Shown here: one piece after another, positions 8,427 through 17,715 of the stretch
Layout: each line of letters opens with the position of its first letter
Numbering within the stretch: position 1 is the first letter of the stretch
Assembly (NCBI GenBank): GCA_023251075.1
Contig: JAHEZM010000019.1
Coordinates: forward strand, 1 to 62,668
DNA: 62,668 bases
Source: Flavobacteriales bacterium
GTDB lineage: Bacteria > Bacteroidota > Bacteroidia > Flavobacteriales_C > GCA-002722245
Reading direction: 5' to 3'
Notes under the pieces: model-generated
Told to the model about the DNA's origin: nothing
The model's database searches: none
Seen by the model: only the letters and a program-made list of their open reading frames with translations
Translations under genes and position numbers: made by a program

Positions 8427-9806
8427 TTATTTTATTGAAGTTAATTTCATCATCAAAGGCTTTTGAGGTTTAATGATTACATCAGCATTGATAACAGGTT
8501 CTTTTTTGGCTATCAATTCAAATTTGAAATATTGAAGTAGTAGAGGAAAAATAATTTGTAATTCGGCCATAGCCAAAGGTTTTCCAACACAGGCTCTCTT
8601 TCCTTGTCCGAAAGGAATATACACAAAAGCTTTTCCTTTCATGTTTTCAGGTAAGAAGCGTTCGGGATTAAATAGTTCTGGTTGATCCCAAAATTCAGGA
8701 TGACGATGCAAAGCATAAATACAAATCATCACCAATGAATCTTTGGGAAAATGATAACCATTAATTTCATCGTTTTGATGACTCAAACGCAGTAAAGACC
8801 AAACGGGAGGATACAAACGCATGGCTTCCTGAATAAACATTTTGGTGTGAGGCATTTCCGAAATGTTTTCCATTTCGGGAACTTTGTTTTGTAGCACTTG
8901 ATCGATTTCATGTTTGATTTGATTCGACCAAAAACCATTTTTTGCATAGCAGTACAGCGACCAGGTTAAAGCCGATGCCGTGGTGTCAAATCCAGCAAAA
9001 ATAAAATTCATGATTTCATCACGCACTTGCTTATCAGAAATTAATCCATCTTCTTTTGCTTTTTCTAAAGTTTGTAAGGCCAAGCCTACCGATTCAGGGT
9101 TTTCAATAGCCGTTGCTCTAATATTTGCCACAATATTTTCCAAAGATTGAAGTGCTTCTTTTATAGGAGCATCAGAAATTTTCTTCATTAAAAATAGCTT
9201 TCTGATTTTGTCTTTAGCCATTTTAATATTTTGATCTTTGTAGCTGGAGTTTTTCAAAATGAGTCGCAGGCAACGAATGATTTCGCGGTAATCTACTTTT
9301 ATAGCAGATGATAATTGTGTTTTTAATAAGATGCGAAGCATTAAAATATTTACATCAAATTCAACATCGCAGGCTATATTTTTTTTTGAATTGGATTTCC
9401 ATTCTTCAATTAAAACTTTAGTTTCTTCACTGATGACATGAAAATAATCTTTTACAAATTTATCGTGAAAGGTTGGTTTTAGTAAAAGGTGTTGTTGCTC
9501 CCAGAGTTTGCCCTCACTGGCAAATAAACCATCACCTAAAAAATCGTGTAAAGGGAGCATCACCCGTTTTCTGGAATAATTCTCTTGATTGGTTTTAAGA
9601 ATATGCTGAATATAATCGGGATGATTTACGATAATCAACCCTTTGTCATTCGATAATTTGAAGTTTACTACATCGCCATTTTTAGCCAATAATTTAACGA
9701 TAGTTTTTAGAGGATTTTTGTACAGAGAAGGAAGCCATTTCAAGAAATCCAATTGATTGAGAACAGGGATTTTTCTAGCTATTGATTTTTCTTCTCTTTT
9801 TTCCAT
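8427..9806 (-). CDS. Cytochrome P450
   Basis: Heme-thiolate monooxygenase, 459 residues from the ATG at 9806. The longer frame starts at a TTG inside the upstream gene. All core marks are present: I-helix AGFDTT (271-276), K-helix EAMR (327-330), the PERF motif, and the heme loop FGQGKRACVG with the Cys ligand at 406. The C-helix motif that is normally WxxxR reads WEQQH, so the usual heme-propionate Arg is His. There is no N-terminal membrane anchor and no fused reductase, so separate ferredoxin/flavodoxin partners are needed; none lies in this window. The overall pattern resembles fatty-acid hydroxylase-type P450s (CYP102/CYP4-like), but the substrate is unknown. It sits one base after the acyltransferase and six bases before the PLD gene. 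Confidence 0.92.
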   Translation of the reverse strand: MEKREEKSIARKIPVLNQLDFLKWLPSLYKNPLKTIVKLLAKNGDVVNFKLSNDKGLIIVNHPDYIQHILKTNQENYSRKRVMLPLHDFLGDGLFASEGKLWEQQHLLLKPTFHDKFVKDYFHVISEETKVLIEEWKSNSKKNIACDVEFDVNILMLRILLKTQLSSAIKVDYREIIRCLRLILKNSSYKDQNIKMAKDKIRKLFLMKKISDAPIKEALQSLENIVANIRATAIENPESVGLALQTLEKAKEDGLISDKQVRDEIMNFIFAGFDTTASALTWSLYCYAKNGFWSNQIKHEIDQVLQNKVPEMENISEMPHTKMFIQEAMRLYPPVWSLLRLSHQNDEINGYHFPKDSLVMICIYALHRHPEFWDQPELFNPERFLPENMKGKAFVYIPFGQGKRACVGKPLAMAELQIIFPLLLQYFKFELIAKKEPVINADVIIKPQKPLMMKLTSIK

Positions 9807-9807
9807 T

Positions 9808-10575
9808 TTAAATCTGATCAATCAATGTGGCAATGTTTTGTTTGAGTCGGGAAATAAATCTTGCTTGTTGTGCACCATCTACAATAGAATGATCAACACT
9901 TAAAGTCAAGCAAATAAATTCTTTTTCTGTGGTGGTGTTGTTTTCAAAAACAGGTTTTTTTTCAATGGTTCCCACAAACAAACCAATGGTTTGCATCGGA
10001 ATAGGAATTCCCCATAATTGTCCTTTTGAAAACATGCCTCCTGCACTGAAATAAGCGGTACCAAAGAATAGTTTTCTTTTTAAAGGGCGTTTCATCCAAT
10101 ACTTATAAAATAGTATTCTTAAAAAAGAAGGGAAGGTCATGAAAGTTTTTTGTTTGGAATCGATCTTTATTTTTTCTTCCTTTTTAGCGCTTATAATATT
10201 TTGTTCCAATTCTAAAGCCTTCAATTGGTTTGCCGATCGTACGATGTGTGGTTTAACTGTTTTATTTTCCAGTTCGATAGGGAAGAACACATCTACTTCA
10301 TTGAAAGTATAAACTTTATTGTTCCAGCTTTTGCAAGCTTGTACCTGTTTTGTTTCGTTGATAGTGCTTACGAAACAATGCAAAAGATAAGCACTCAACG
10401 AAAGATTTATTTTTTTGCTGTTTCTCAGCTCTTTTATTTTACTGCGTACCTCTGTGATATCTGCATCAAAAATACCATGAATGAAAGGAATAGTTTGCCC
10501 TATGCGATTGGCATCTTCTACCAGCTTTCGCTCCAGCGTAAAAGGTTGTACACTATATTCATTGTTGCTTTTCAT
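9808..10575 (-). CDS. Freestanding 2-oxoacid dehydrogenase E2-type acyltransferase domain protein
   Basis: A protein of 255 residues that is essentially a lone catalytic domain of the dihydrolipoamide acyltransferase/chloramphenicol acetyltransferase fold. The active-site signature SVDHSIVDG is near residues 225-233, with the catalytic His and Asp-Gly of the E2 type (DHxxxDG). There is no lipoyl domain and no E1/E3-binding domain, so it is not a normal E2 subunit. Such stand-alone domains presumably move an acyl group from CoA or another carrier to an unidentified acceptor. It is the first gene of an operon with a P450 and a PLD-type protein, so a role in modifying a lipid or small acyl product is reasonable (inference). 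Chloramphenicol resistance is unlikely because the motif is DHxxxDG rather than HHxxxDG. Confidence 0.8.
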   Translation of the reverse strand: MKSNNEYSVQPFTLERKLVEDANRIGQTIPFIHGIFDADITEVRSKIKELRNSKKINLSLSAYLLHCFVSTINETKQVQACKSWNNKVYTFNEVDVFFPIELENKTVKPHIVRSANQLKALELEQNIISAKKEEKIKIDSKQKTFMTFPSFLRILFYKYWMKRPLKRKLFFGTAYFSAGGMFSKGQLWGIPIPMQTIGLFVGTIEKKPVFENNTTTEKEFICLTLSVDHSIVDGAQQARFISRLKQNIATLIDQI

Positions 10576-10686
10576 CCTGTGGATTTAAAGTAAGTAGTAA
10601 ATATAATAAGAAATTGCGGAGGGGTAGATTCTGTAGTTTTGGACAAATGGTTTTATTTCTTGATTTTTAGCCTACATTCACCTTTT

Positions 10687-11250
10687 ATGGAATATTTAGA
10701 ACGAAATTTCGCAAAAGAAGATTATTCAGGTAAGGATTTATCGGGCAATGTTTACGACAATTGTGAATTTACCAATTGTAATTTTTTTGAAGCCAATTTA
10801 CGTGAAGTTGATTTTATTGAATGCACCTTTATAGATTGCAATTTCAGTGGAGTAAAGCTGAATGAAACCGGTTTGAAAGATGTGTCGTTTGTAGCTTGTA
10901 AATTATTGGGTTTCGATTTTACCCGTTGTAAAGATTTTTTACTCTCTTTCGTTTTCGAAAAATGTATTTTGGATTATTCAGTAATGCAGAAAAAGAAAAT
11001 AAAGAAAACTATTTTTAAGGATTGTTCGATCAAGGAAGTTGATTTTTCTGAATCTGATTTGAGTGGCGCTGAATTTGTGAATTGCGATTTATCACGTTCT
11101 ATATTCCAACGTTGTATTTTGGAGAAAACAGATTTTAGAACTGCGCGTAATTTTTCTATCGATTTAGAAAAGAATAAAGTGCGTGGCGCAAAATTTTCCA
11201 GCGCTGGAATTGCAGGGTTATTGGATAAGTATCAATTAAATATTGAATAA
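10687..11250 (+). CDS. Pentapeptide-repeat protein
   Basis: A 187-residue protein made almost wholly of pentapeptide repeats (A/C/S/T)(D/N)(L/F)xx, for example CEFTNCNFFEANLREVDF and CSIKEVDFSESDLSGAEF, which form a right-handed quadrilateral beta helix. Length, lack of a signal peptide and the C-terminal ending KFSSAGIAGLLDKYQL recall the Qnr/MfpA group, which mimics DNA and protects gyrase, but the same fold occurs in many unrelated proteins. I favour the ATG at 10687; the longer frame starts at TTG 10639 and adds an unrelated hydrophobic stretch. It stands alone, divergent from the P450 operon and convergent with rlmB, with only six bases between their ends. Confidence 0.85.
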   Translation: MEYLERNFAKEDYSGKDLSGNVYDNCEFTNCNFFEANLREVDFIECTFIDCNFSGVKLNETGLKDVSFVACKLLGFDFTRCKDFLLSFVFEKCILDYSVMQKKKIKKTIFKDCSIKEVDFSESDLSGAEFVNCDLSRSIFQRCILEKTDFRTARNFSIDLEKNKVRGAKFSSAGIAGLLDKYQLNIE

Positions 11251-11256
11251 GCTTTT

Positions 11257-12009
11257 TTATAAAGCTCTTTGTCGCAAAACCTCATACACAATAATTCCAC
11301 AAGCTACAGAAACATTGAGTGATTCAATGGTTCCGTGCATGGGTAGTTTTACTGCAATATCAGAGTTGTTGATTATTTCACGAGAGATACCGGTTTCTTC
11401 CGATCCCATTACAATCGCCATTGGTCCGCTTAAATCTTTTTGATTGAAAATATGTTCTGTTTTTTCAGTACAGGAAACAATTTTTAATCCGCGATCTTTT
11501 AAAAACTGAACGGTTTCGGTGAGTATTTTTACTTTACAAATGGGAATAGTGAGTAAGGCTCCGGCACTTGTTTTTATAGCATCTTCTCCAATTTGAGCGG
11601 CTCCTTTTTTAGGAATAACAATAGCGTCAACTCCAGCACATTCAGCAGTTCTGCATATTGCACCAAAATTTCTAACATCGGTAATTTTATCGAGAACTAA
11701 AATGAAGGGGTCTTTTCCTTCACTAAATTTTTGTTCCAGGATATCATCCACATCATGAAATTCTACAGGAGATAAAAATGCAATAACACCCTGGTGATTT
11801 TTAGAAGTAATTCTATTGAGTTTGTCTTTGGGAACTTCGTTAAAGGAAATCACATTTTCGCGACAGAAATTTTTAATTTCTTTGAAATGATCCGCCACGA
11901 AATTTTCTAGTACCAAGACTTTGTCGAAAGTTTGTCCCGATTTTATGGCCTCCAACACCGGATGAATGCCAAATATCATTAAGTTTTTGTGTTTAAAAGA
12001 GTCTTCCAT
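11257..12009 (-). CDS. rlmB: 23S rRNA (guanosine-2'-O-) methyltransferase RlmB (SpoU/TrmH family)
   Basis: SPOUT-class RNA 2'-O-methyltransferase of 250 residues. The N-terminal substrate-binding part begins with IFGIHPVLEAIKSG. The three SpoU motifs follow: NFGAICRTAECAG (motif 1), IVMGSEETGIS (motif 2) and LPMHGTIESLNVSVACGI (motif 3), which form the knotted SAM site. RlmB methylates G2251 in the peptidyl-transferase centre. I start it at ATG 12009, which lies 17 bases inside the preceding GWxTD gene; the longer frame begins with TTG. It is the last gene of the minus-strand operon beginning at ung. A related member of the family (tRNA methyltransferase TrmH) is less likely given the N-terminal domain. 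Confidence 0.88.
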   Translation of the reverse strand: MEDSFKHKNLMIFGIHPVLEAIKSGQTFDKVLVLENFVADHFKEIKNFCRENVISFNEVPKDKLNRITSKNHQGVIAFLSPVEFHDVDDILEQKFSEGKDPFILVLDKITDVRNFGAICRTAECAGVDAIVIPKKGAAQIGEDAIKTSAGALLTIPICKVKILTETVQFLKDRGLKIVSCTEKTEHIFNQKDLSGPMAIVMGSEETGISREIINNSDIAVKLPMHGTIESLNVSVACGIIVYEVLRQRAL

Positions 12010-13243
12010 CGCGCCAGGCTTCAATCATTTTGAACCATGAATTTTTAAATAAAGTACTTCGTTCCAAACTATAAGCATTAGAGGAGAAAGGGGTATCGAT
12101 TCTATAAAACATAAAGTCTTCACTCATCACGCTATTATCATCACCATAAACCCATCTTTCGCTATTGTCGCCTCTTAAAATATATTTTGGAGCACCGAAG
12201 ATAATGAAAATCATTCCTCTATCGGTACGCCATCCTTCGCGATAGGAGGAAAAGAATTTGTTGGCGAGCTCGGTACGTAAATAATATTGCTTGAGGTGTT
12301 CACTTGCATTTTCTTTACTACCGCAGCTTTCAATCCAAAATTTTTCTACCTCTTTTTTAATGTTTGTGGCTTCAGAAATATTTTTGAATTCCACAGAGGT
12401 ACATAAATACTGTAATGGAGCTACGAGTTGATTTTTCTTTACGATATAAGGATAAGTTTCATTAAAAGAAAAAACGGTATAACCTTCCTTACTGCTGGTA
12501 TCTGTTTGCATAAAATAAAATCCTCTGTTCCAAGGTGTGAAAGAGAAAGAACCTAAGCTGTCGCTGTACAAAAGAATTAATGAATCGGGATTTGAATTGA
12601 ATTTTTCGTTGGCTGATAAATCGTAGGGGGCAAGCGGTAATTTAAAATTACGGAAGTAAGCTTTTAAATAAATAGTATCATTTTTTAAATATTCATTTTG
12701 AATAAAAACAGGAACTCCGGTATCTACCACGAAAGTATTTTTCAGGGTGATATTATTTTGTGCGGCACTGAAATAATTTCTAGAGGAATTCATTGTTTTA
12801 AGAACTTCAGTGACGATTGAGAATTGGGAATTTCGTTGTAAATCTCTGGCAATGATTTCTAAAAAATATTTTTTCCCTTTAGGGGCAATGAATTTTATTT
12901 TGTGAATAAAAGCTGCGTTTGCATTTTCTTTATTGGATGCAAATTCAAAAGTAGTGCTATCTACAATTATTTCATCACTGTAACTACTGTAAACTCTGTA
13001 TGCTATTTCGTAGTGTGCTGAAAATATAGGATTGTCGGGAGTTTTAATGTATAGTAATTTGTTTTGATTGATTTGAAGAGTGAGTTCGGAAATAGAATCA
13101 TTGGTATTAAAAACGGCATAATCATTAATAAAATAATTGTCGTTCTCAGAAAAAGTAGAAGCTAAATTATCGAATGATTTTTGTGATGAACTACAAGAAA
13201 ATAAAGCGATACAAAGTATTGATATGTATAGTATAACTTTCAA
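11993..13243 (-). CDS. GWxTD domain lipoprotein
   Basis: Bacteroidota-specific family named for its Gly-Trp-x-Thr-Asp motif, seen here as REGWRTDRGMIFIIFGAP in the C-terminal third; function is not established. It has 416 residues and a lipoprotein signal (IALFSC at about residue 17). The middle region is beta-rich. The start codon is unusual: the gene before it (rmuC) ends with TAA and the very next codon, in the same frame, is the TTG that must begin this protein, since no ATG or GTG occurs before the lipobox. The two genes are therefore separated by nothing but a stop codon. The 3' end overlaps rlmB by 17 bases. Confidence 0.85.
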   Translation of the reverse strand: MKVILYISILCIALFSCSSSQKSFDNLASTFSENDNYFINDYAVFNTNDSISELTLQINQNKLLYIKTPDNPIFSAHYEIAYRVYSSYSDEIIVDSTTFEFASNKENANAAFIHKIKFIAPKGKKYFLEIIARDLQRNSQFSIVTEVLKTMNSSRNYFSAAQNNITLKNTFVVDTGVPVFIQNEYLKNDTIYLKAYFRNFKLPLAPYDLSANEKFNSNPDSLILLYSDSLGSFSFTPWNRGFYFMQTDTSSKEGYTVFSFNETYPYIVKKNQLVAPLQYLCTSVEFKNISEATNIKKEVEKFWIESCGSKENASEHLKQYYLRTELANKFFSSYREGWRTDRGMIFIIFGAPKYILRGDNSERWVYGDDNSVMSEDFMFYRIDTPFSSNAYSLERSTLFKNSWFKMIEAWRDGRLF

Positions 13244-14476
13244 TTATTCTAAAATATTTTTGTCGATTTGTTTGTTCGTTTTCGCACCCAATTCTTTCAG
13301 TTTTTCAATTTTACCGGCAATATTTCCATTGCCTGTAGATAACTTGGAAAGAGCATCGTTGTAGGCTTGCTGCGAACGCTCCATGTTTTTTCCTAAAGCT
13401 TTGAAATCTTCTACGAAGCCTGCAAATTTATCGTACAATTTTCCGGCTTCTTCAGCAATTTGAATTACATTTTTACTTTGTTTTTCTTGTTTCCAAAGTG
13501 ATGCGATGGTGCGTAATGTAGCGAGCAGGGTAGAAGGGCTCACCATTACAATATTTCTATCCCAACCGTAATTGAACAACTCCACATCTTCTTTGATTGC
13601 TACACTGAATGACGATTCAATAGGAATAAACATCAGTACAAAATCGGGTGCAGCTATTCCTAAAGCCGAAGGGTAATCTTTATCTCCTAATCGTTTAATG
13701 TGTGCTTTAACAGAGTTGATATGTTCTTTTAAAAAAGCTGCTCTTTTGCTGTCGTCTGTTTCAGAAACGTGAGCTTCATACGCTACCAATGAAACTTTAG
13801 AATCAATGATGATATGTTTTTCATCGGGTAAATTCACTACGAAATCGGGTTGTAGTTTATCTCCTTCGGCATTGTTCAAACTCACTTGCGCTCTGTATTC
13901 AATATCTTTAACCAATCCCGATTTCTCCAATACTTTTTCTAGAATCAATTCACCCCAATTTCCTTGTGTTTTAACGTCTCCTTTTAATGCTACGCTTAGG
14001 TTGTGAGCTTCTTCACTAATTTTTTTATTGAGATCTTTTAAGGAGTGCAATTCGTGTTTTAAAAATTCAGAAGTTTTAGTGTCTTCCTGAATTTTTTTGC
14101 GAACGGTTTCTTCGAAATCTTTTAATTTTTCTTTTAAAGGCTCCAGCATGAGATTGTTGGTGGTAGAGAATTCTTTAGAGTTTTCTTTTAAAATATCATT
14201 GGCAATTACTTTGAATTGATTTTTAAATTGCTCTTGTAAATTATTGATTTGTTCGGTGGTAGAACTTTCATTTTTTTTAGCATTTTCCAACTCAACCAGT
14301 GAACGGGTAAGTTCTTTTTCTTTGTTGTTGAGTTGTACTTGTTGCTGATCTAGTTTATTTTGAATGGCCTCCTTCTCCACTTGTAATTGAGCAAGAGCAG
14401 CACTTTTGTTTTTCACTAAAACAAAGGCGACAATGCTACCAATAAGAAGTCCGGTAATAAGGTAAAGAAATTCCAT
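13244..14476 (-). CDS. rmuC: DNA recombination protein RmuC
   Basis: RmuC-family protein of 410 residues. One N-terminal membrane helix (residues 2-20) is followed by a long coiled coil (about 25-100), then the RmuC domain with the conserved stretches GNWGELILEKVLEKSGL, QPDFVVNLPD and IIIDSKVSL, which has a restriction-endonuclease-like fold. In E. coli rmuC affects recombination of inverted repeats; its biochemical activity is not well defined. It lies 26 bases after the L,D-transpeptidase and abuts the GWxTD gene. Confidence 0.9.
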   Translation of the reverse strand: MEFLYLITGLLIGSIVAFVLVKNKSAALAQLQVEKEAIQNKLDQQQVQLNNKEKELTRSLVELENAKKNESSTTEQINNLQEQFKNQFKVIANDILKENSKEFSTTNNLMLEPLKEKLKDFEETVRKKIQEDTKTSEFLKHELHSLKDLNKKISEEAHNLSVALKGDVKTQGNWGELILEKVLEKSGLVKDIEYRAQVSLNNAEGDKLQPDFVVNLPDEKHIIIDSKVSLVAYEAHVSETDDSKRAAFLKEHINSVKAHIKRLGDKDYPSALGIAAPDFVLMFIPIESSFSVAIKEDVELFNYGWDRNIVMVSPSTLLATLRTIASLWKQEKQSKNVIQIAEEAGKLYDKFAGFVEDFKALGKNMERSQQAYNDALSKLSTGNGNIAGKIEKLKELGAKTNKQIDKNILE

Positions 14477-14502
14477 TGTTCTAAAATACGAAAGAGTTGC
14501 GA

Positions 14503-15120
14503 TTATTTAATTAAAACATACATTCCCAGTGTAGTTTTTCCATATAAATCAACTACGTCGTCGTTTTTCATTCTCACACAACCATGACTGGCAGGTTTGC
14601 CAATTAAGCCTTCTTCAGGAGTTCCATGTATGTATATTTTTCTTTGGTAAGAATCATTTCCTTGTCCGCGATTTTTACCATGTTCAACACCCATTAACCA
14701 TAAAATACGAGTGGTAACATCATCTTTTCCGGTGTCTTTAGGCGATTTTTCAATGCTGGCTAATTCGCCCGTATATTTTCCATTCACCAAAATTCCACCT
14801 ACGGGAACACCTCCTCCATTTTTATCTCTTACATAGTGCATTCCCAAAGGGGTTTTTAAACTGTTTTCACCATTTCCAATACCATATTTGGAAGTGGAAA
14901 TGGAATAACTCTTCACCAAAGAACTGTTTTTGTACAAGTATAATTTCTGATCACTTACCGAAATATAGATGAAATCATTTAGTTTTTTTGTTCCGTAATT
15001 GCTCGCACAGAGTTTTTTGAGTTCGTTCAAATTTGGATTTTGAAAAGAAGTGCAAAGAATTAAAAATGCAGCTACCAGCAACTGCACTAAACTTAGTTTT
15101 TTACGAAATAATCTCTTCAT
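14503..15120 (-). CDS. L,D-transpeptidase (YkuD domain), exported
   Basis: Cell-wall cross-linking enzyme of the YkuD family, 205 residues. The active site reads HGTPEEGLIGKPASHGCVRM: His165, His179 and the nucleophile Cys181, followed by a conserved Arg and Asn (RMKN). A hydrophobic segment at residues 10-26 serves as a signal peptide or anchor. The YkuD fold starts near residue 50 (YISVSDQKLYLYK). It acts in the periplasm on peptidoglycan stem peptides (3-3 links, or attachment of proteins). The ATG overlaps the last base of the upstream BamA/TamA-like gene's stop codon (TAATG), so translation is coupled. Confidence 0.9.
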   Translation of the reverse strand: MKRLFRKKLSLVQLLVAAFLILCTSFQNPNLNELKKLCASNYGTKKLNDFIYISVSDQKLYLYKNSSLVKSYSISTSKYGIGNGENSLKTPLGMHYVRDKNGGGVPVGGILVNGKYTGELASIEKSPKDTGKDDVTTRILWLMGVEHGKNRGQGNDSYQRKIYIHGTPEEGLIGKPASHGCVRMKNDDVVDLYGKTTLGMYVLIK

Positions 15121-16919
15121 TAAAATTGATTTAAAAATCCGAAATGTATTTTGGCAGCGCTAAAATCAACAGGATTTCCTAACTGACTACCTACTGCATA
15201 ATTCAAACTAAATATACCAGCTTTTGTTTCAAAACTCAAACCCGCACCAAATCCGTAAGGATGATCAATCACTCTTTCTATAAGGGTTATTTTTTCTGTA
15301 TAGGCATAATCTATAAATAAAGAAACAAAGCTATTTCGCTCTAATAACAATCGGTATTCCGCAGTACTAATAATATATTGAGAGGCAAAAATCGATGCAT
15401 CGGTAAATCCTCTCATTGATTTAATTCCTCCAATTCTGTACAAATCATTATTAAATAAATAAGGATTGGAGAGCATGCCCCCCTGAAGTCCCAACTTTAA
15501 TGTAGTGATTTTGAAAAAAGGGATATACATATTTGCTTTTCCATGAATGTTGTACAAAATAGAAGTTGCCGGAATTTGTAAGGTAACGGCAATATTATCG
15601 CTCCCTTTAATGGGAATATTAATCAATCCATTAGATCCTGTACCTCTAATTGTTTTATTTCCTGCCTGCGCACTCATGGTAAAATCGAATCCCTGGGTAG
15701 GGTTCAATCGATAATCTAACTTTTCATAATTAAATTCTAATCCGTAAGAGCTGGCATTGTTTTGAACATTGGTGGTGTTGGTAGTGTTTTGATTGTTTAC
15801 AGAAGTTCCTTTATTATTCCAAAATGCTTTTAAATAATTGTTCCCTTTTAATAAATAGCTCACTCCTAAACTGGTGTTGTAGTTGATGAAGGAGGTATCT
15901 TGTTTGAAAATATTAATAGCTCCACTCACGCCCACAGGCAGTGAAAAAAGGAAAGGGTAATTCATTTTTAAATCTAATTCCTGAGTTTGATTGGGTAATC
16001 CTCTCCACTTTAAATCGGCTACTTCGCCTTGTTTTAAAATGTTGGCTAAGTGCATGGTAATGTCGCCCGTAAAGGCCAAACTAGTTTGTTTGGTGGCTCC
16101 TGCGGTATTGGTGTTATTGGGTAAAACTCCCACCACACCATTGAAGGTACTGGCTTTTTTATTTTCTATAAATAAGTGAACAATCGCTCCTTGATCGGTG
16201 AGCGATAAGGCTGTTGGATTTTTAAGTGTAAGAAATGCTAGTTCCCGTAAACGATTGTCGATGTTGGCTATTATTTTTTCATTGTATATGTCCTTCACAT
16301 TAATTCCTAAATAATTGTGTAAATATTTTGCATTTATTTTTGAGTCACCATGAATCACAATGTCTTTGATTTTAATGACCGGACCTTCATTCATTTTTAA
16401 TTTAATATCTGTAAACCCATCTTTAAAATTGATTTCAGAGATGAATACTTTAGCGAAAGGATAGCCATTGTTTTCAGCATATTTAATGAGTGCCAACCCC
16501 GCTTCACTAATGAGCTTGTTGTTGAAAGGCATGTTTTTAAAATCCTTATCTCTAATGCCAACAGATCGGAGAAAGAGAGAATTGATTTCCGATAAATCAA
16601 CATTTTTTACCACATATTGAAATCCTAAATTGAAAGTAATTAACGCACTGTCGTTGCGGTAAACAACGCTATCGAAGGAGGCCGCTACATATCCTAAATC
16701 ATATAAATCAAGTAAAGATTTTTGCAAACTTTTATTGAGCTGATCTTTTGTTAAGTTTTTAGCGGGACTTATTTTTTTGAGAATATCTTTATTTAGGGAA
16801 TCGTTGCGAAATATTGCTTTATAGCTATTGTTTTGACTGAGGAGATTAAAGGAGAACGCAAAAAAGAAAAGACCAATGAAAGTCAATATTCTTTTTTGAT
16901 ATGATCTTTTTTTCATCAT
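15120..16919 (-). CDS. BamA/TamA-like outer-membrane protein (POTRA + surface antigen barrel)
   Basis: Omp85-superfamily protein of about 599 residues. It has an N-terminal signal peptide (ending near FNLLSQ), POTRA-like repeats at about residues 50-250, and a C-terminal beta-barrel of the bacterial surface antigen type. The barrel contains the lid-type motif [11 protein letters not shown], close to the VRGF/Y signature of Omp85 proteins, and ends in a terminal Phe. It is shorter than BamA (about 800), so a TamA-like or accessory assembly role is more likely. The longest frame begins with a TTG inside ung; the ATG at 16919 overlaps the ung stop codon as ATGA and starts the signal peptide properly. 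Its downstream partner is the L,D-transpeptidase. Confidence 0.85.
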   Translation of the reverse strand: MMKKRSYQKRILTFIGLFFFAFSFNLLSQNNSYKAIFRNDSLNKDILKKISPAKNLTKDQLNKSLQKSLLDLYDLGYVAASFDSVVYRNDSALITFNLGFQYVVKNVDLSEINSLFLRSVGIRDKDFKNMPFNNKLISEAGLALIKYAENNGYPFAKVFISEINFKDGFTDIKLKMNEGPVIKIKDIVIHGDSKINAKYLHNYLGINVKDIYNEKIIANIDNRLRELAFLTLKNPTALSLTDQGAIVHLFIENKKASTFNGVVGVLPNNTNTAGATKQTSLAFTGDITMHLANILKQGEVADLKWRGLPNQTQELDLKMNYPFLFSLPVGVSGAINIFKQDTSFINYNTSLGVSYLLKGNNYLKAFWNNKGTSVNNQNTTNTTNVQNNASSYGLEFNYEKLDYRLNPTQGFDFTMSAQAGNKTIRGTGSNGLINIPIKGSDNIAVTLQIPATSILYNIHGKANMYIPFFKITTLKLGLQGGMLSNPYLFNNDLYRIGGIKSMRGFTDASIFASQYIISTAEYRLLLERNSFVSLFIDYAYTEKITLIERVIDHPYGFGAGLSFETKAGIFSLNYAVGSQLGNPVDFSAAKIHFGFLNQF

Positions 16920-17599
16920 CCGTTTAAATTCCAATCAATTCCTTTTAATCCTTTTGATTCTAAAAATGCGTTGGTTTTAGAGAAAGGTTTACTTCCCAGG
17001 AAACCGTTGTAAGCTGATAAAGGAGAGGGGTGAGCCGATTTTATAATATGGTGTTTTTGTGTGTTGATGAGTTTTTCTTTGGCCTGAGCATAACTACCCC
17101 ATAAAATGAAAACGAGATTTTCTTTTTTTTCTGATAAGGTTTGAATCACCTTATCGGTAAAAGTTTCCCATCCTCTTTTCTGATGTGATCCTGCTTCATT
17201 GGCGCGAACAGTTAGGGTGGCATTTAAAAGAAATGTACCTTGCTTAGCCCATTTTTCTAAATTACCCGATGGAGAAGGTGCAATACCCAAATCGCTGTTA
17301 AGTTCTTTATAAATATTTTGTAATGACGGTGGAATCCTTACTCCATCTTGAACAGAGAAGCATAAACCATGTGCCTGGTTGGGGCCATGATAAGGGTCCT
17401 GACCAATAATTACCACTTTAACTTTTTCGATAGGCAGTAAATTAAAAGCTGCAAATATTTTGTTTCCGGGAGGATAAATAAGGTGTTTGGCTTTTTCTTC
17501 CAGCAGAAAGGATTTAAGATTTTTGAAGTACTCTGATTTAAACTCACCTTCTAAAGCTTGTTTCCAACTTTCTTCTATTTCAGGGCTAATCTTTGTCAT
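16916..17599 (-). CDS. ung: Uracil-DNA glycosylase, family 1
   Basis: Base-excision repair enzyme that removes uracil from DNA. It has 227 residues, the usual family length. Motifs are intact: GQDPYHG with the catalytic Asp at 68, [16 protein letters not shown] and the [11 protein letters not shown] loop with His190. It is the first gene of the long minus-strand operon running to rlmB. A Bacteroidota-type -7 element lies 37 bases upstream (17637-17644). Confidence 0.96.
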   Translation of the reverse strand: MTKISPEIEESWKQALEGEFKSEYFKNLKSFLLEEKAKHLIYPPGNKIFAAFNLLPIEKVKVVIIGQDPYHGPNQAHGLCFSVQDGVRIPPSLQNIYKELNSDLGIAPSPSGNLEKWAKQGTFLLNATLTVRANEAGSHQKRGWETFTDKVIQTLSEKKENLVFILWGSYAQAKEKLINTQKHHIIKSAHPSPLSAYNGFLGSKPFSKTNAFLESKGLKGIDWNLNG

Positions 17600-17636
17600 T
17601 TTTCAAAAAAAATCTTATCTTACTAACTTTCCTTTT

Positions 17637-17644
17637 CAAAAATA
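17637..17644 (-). promoter_or_regulatory. Candidate -7 element for the ung operon
   Basis: On the minus strand this reads TATTTTTG, matching TAnnTTTG. A TTG lies 16 bases further upstream, somewhat closer than the usual 19-21. Confidence 0.4.
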
Positions 17645-17715
17645 GGTAAAAATTAACGGGCAATTCTTATCTGAAATCATTTAAAAGGAGAAAATAAAAA
17701 TTAAACATTTAATGA

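Noticed and set aside
9808-10575. Chloramphenicol acetyltransferase
   Set aside because: The fold is related, but the active site is DHxxxDG (E2-type) and not HHxxxDG, and the neighbours are lipid or P450 genes.
10687-11250. Quinolone-resistance gene qnr
   Set aside because: Only general repeat structure and length agree; I cannot show the Qnr loops or close identity, so it stays a pentapeptide-repeat protein.
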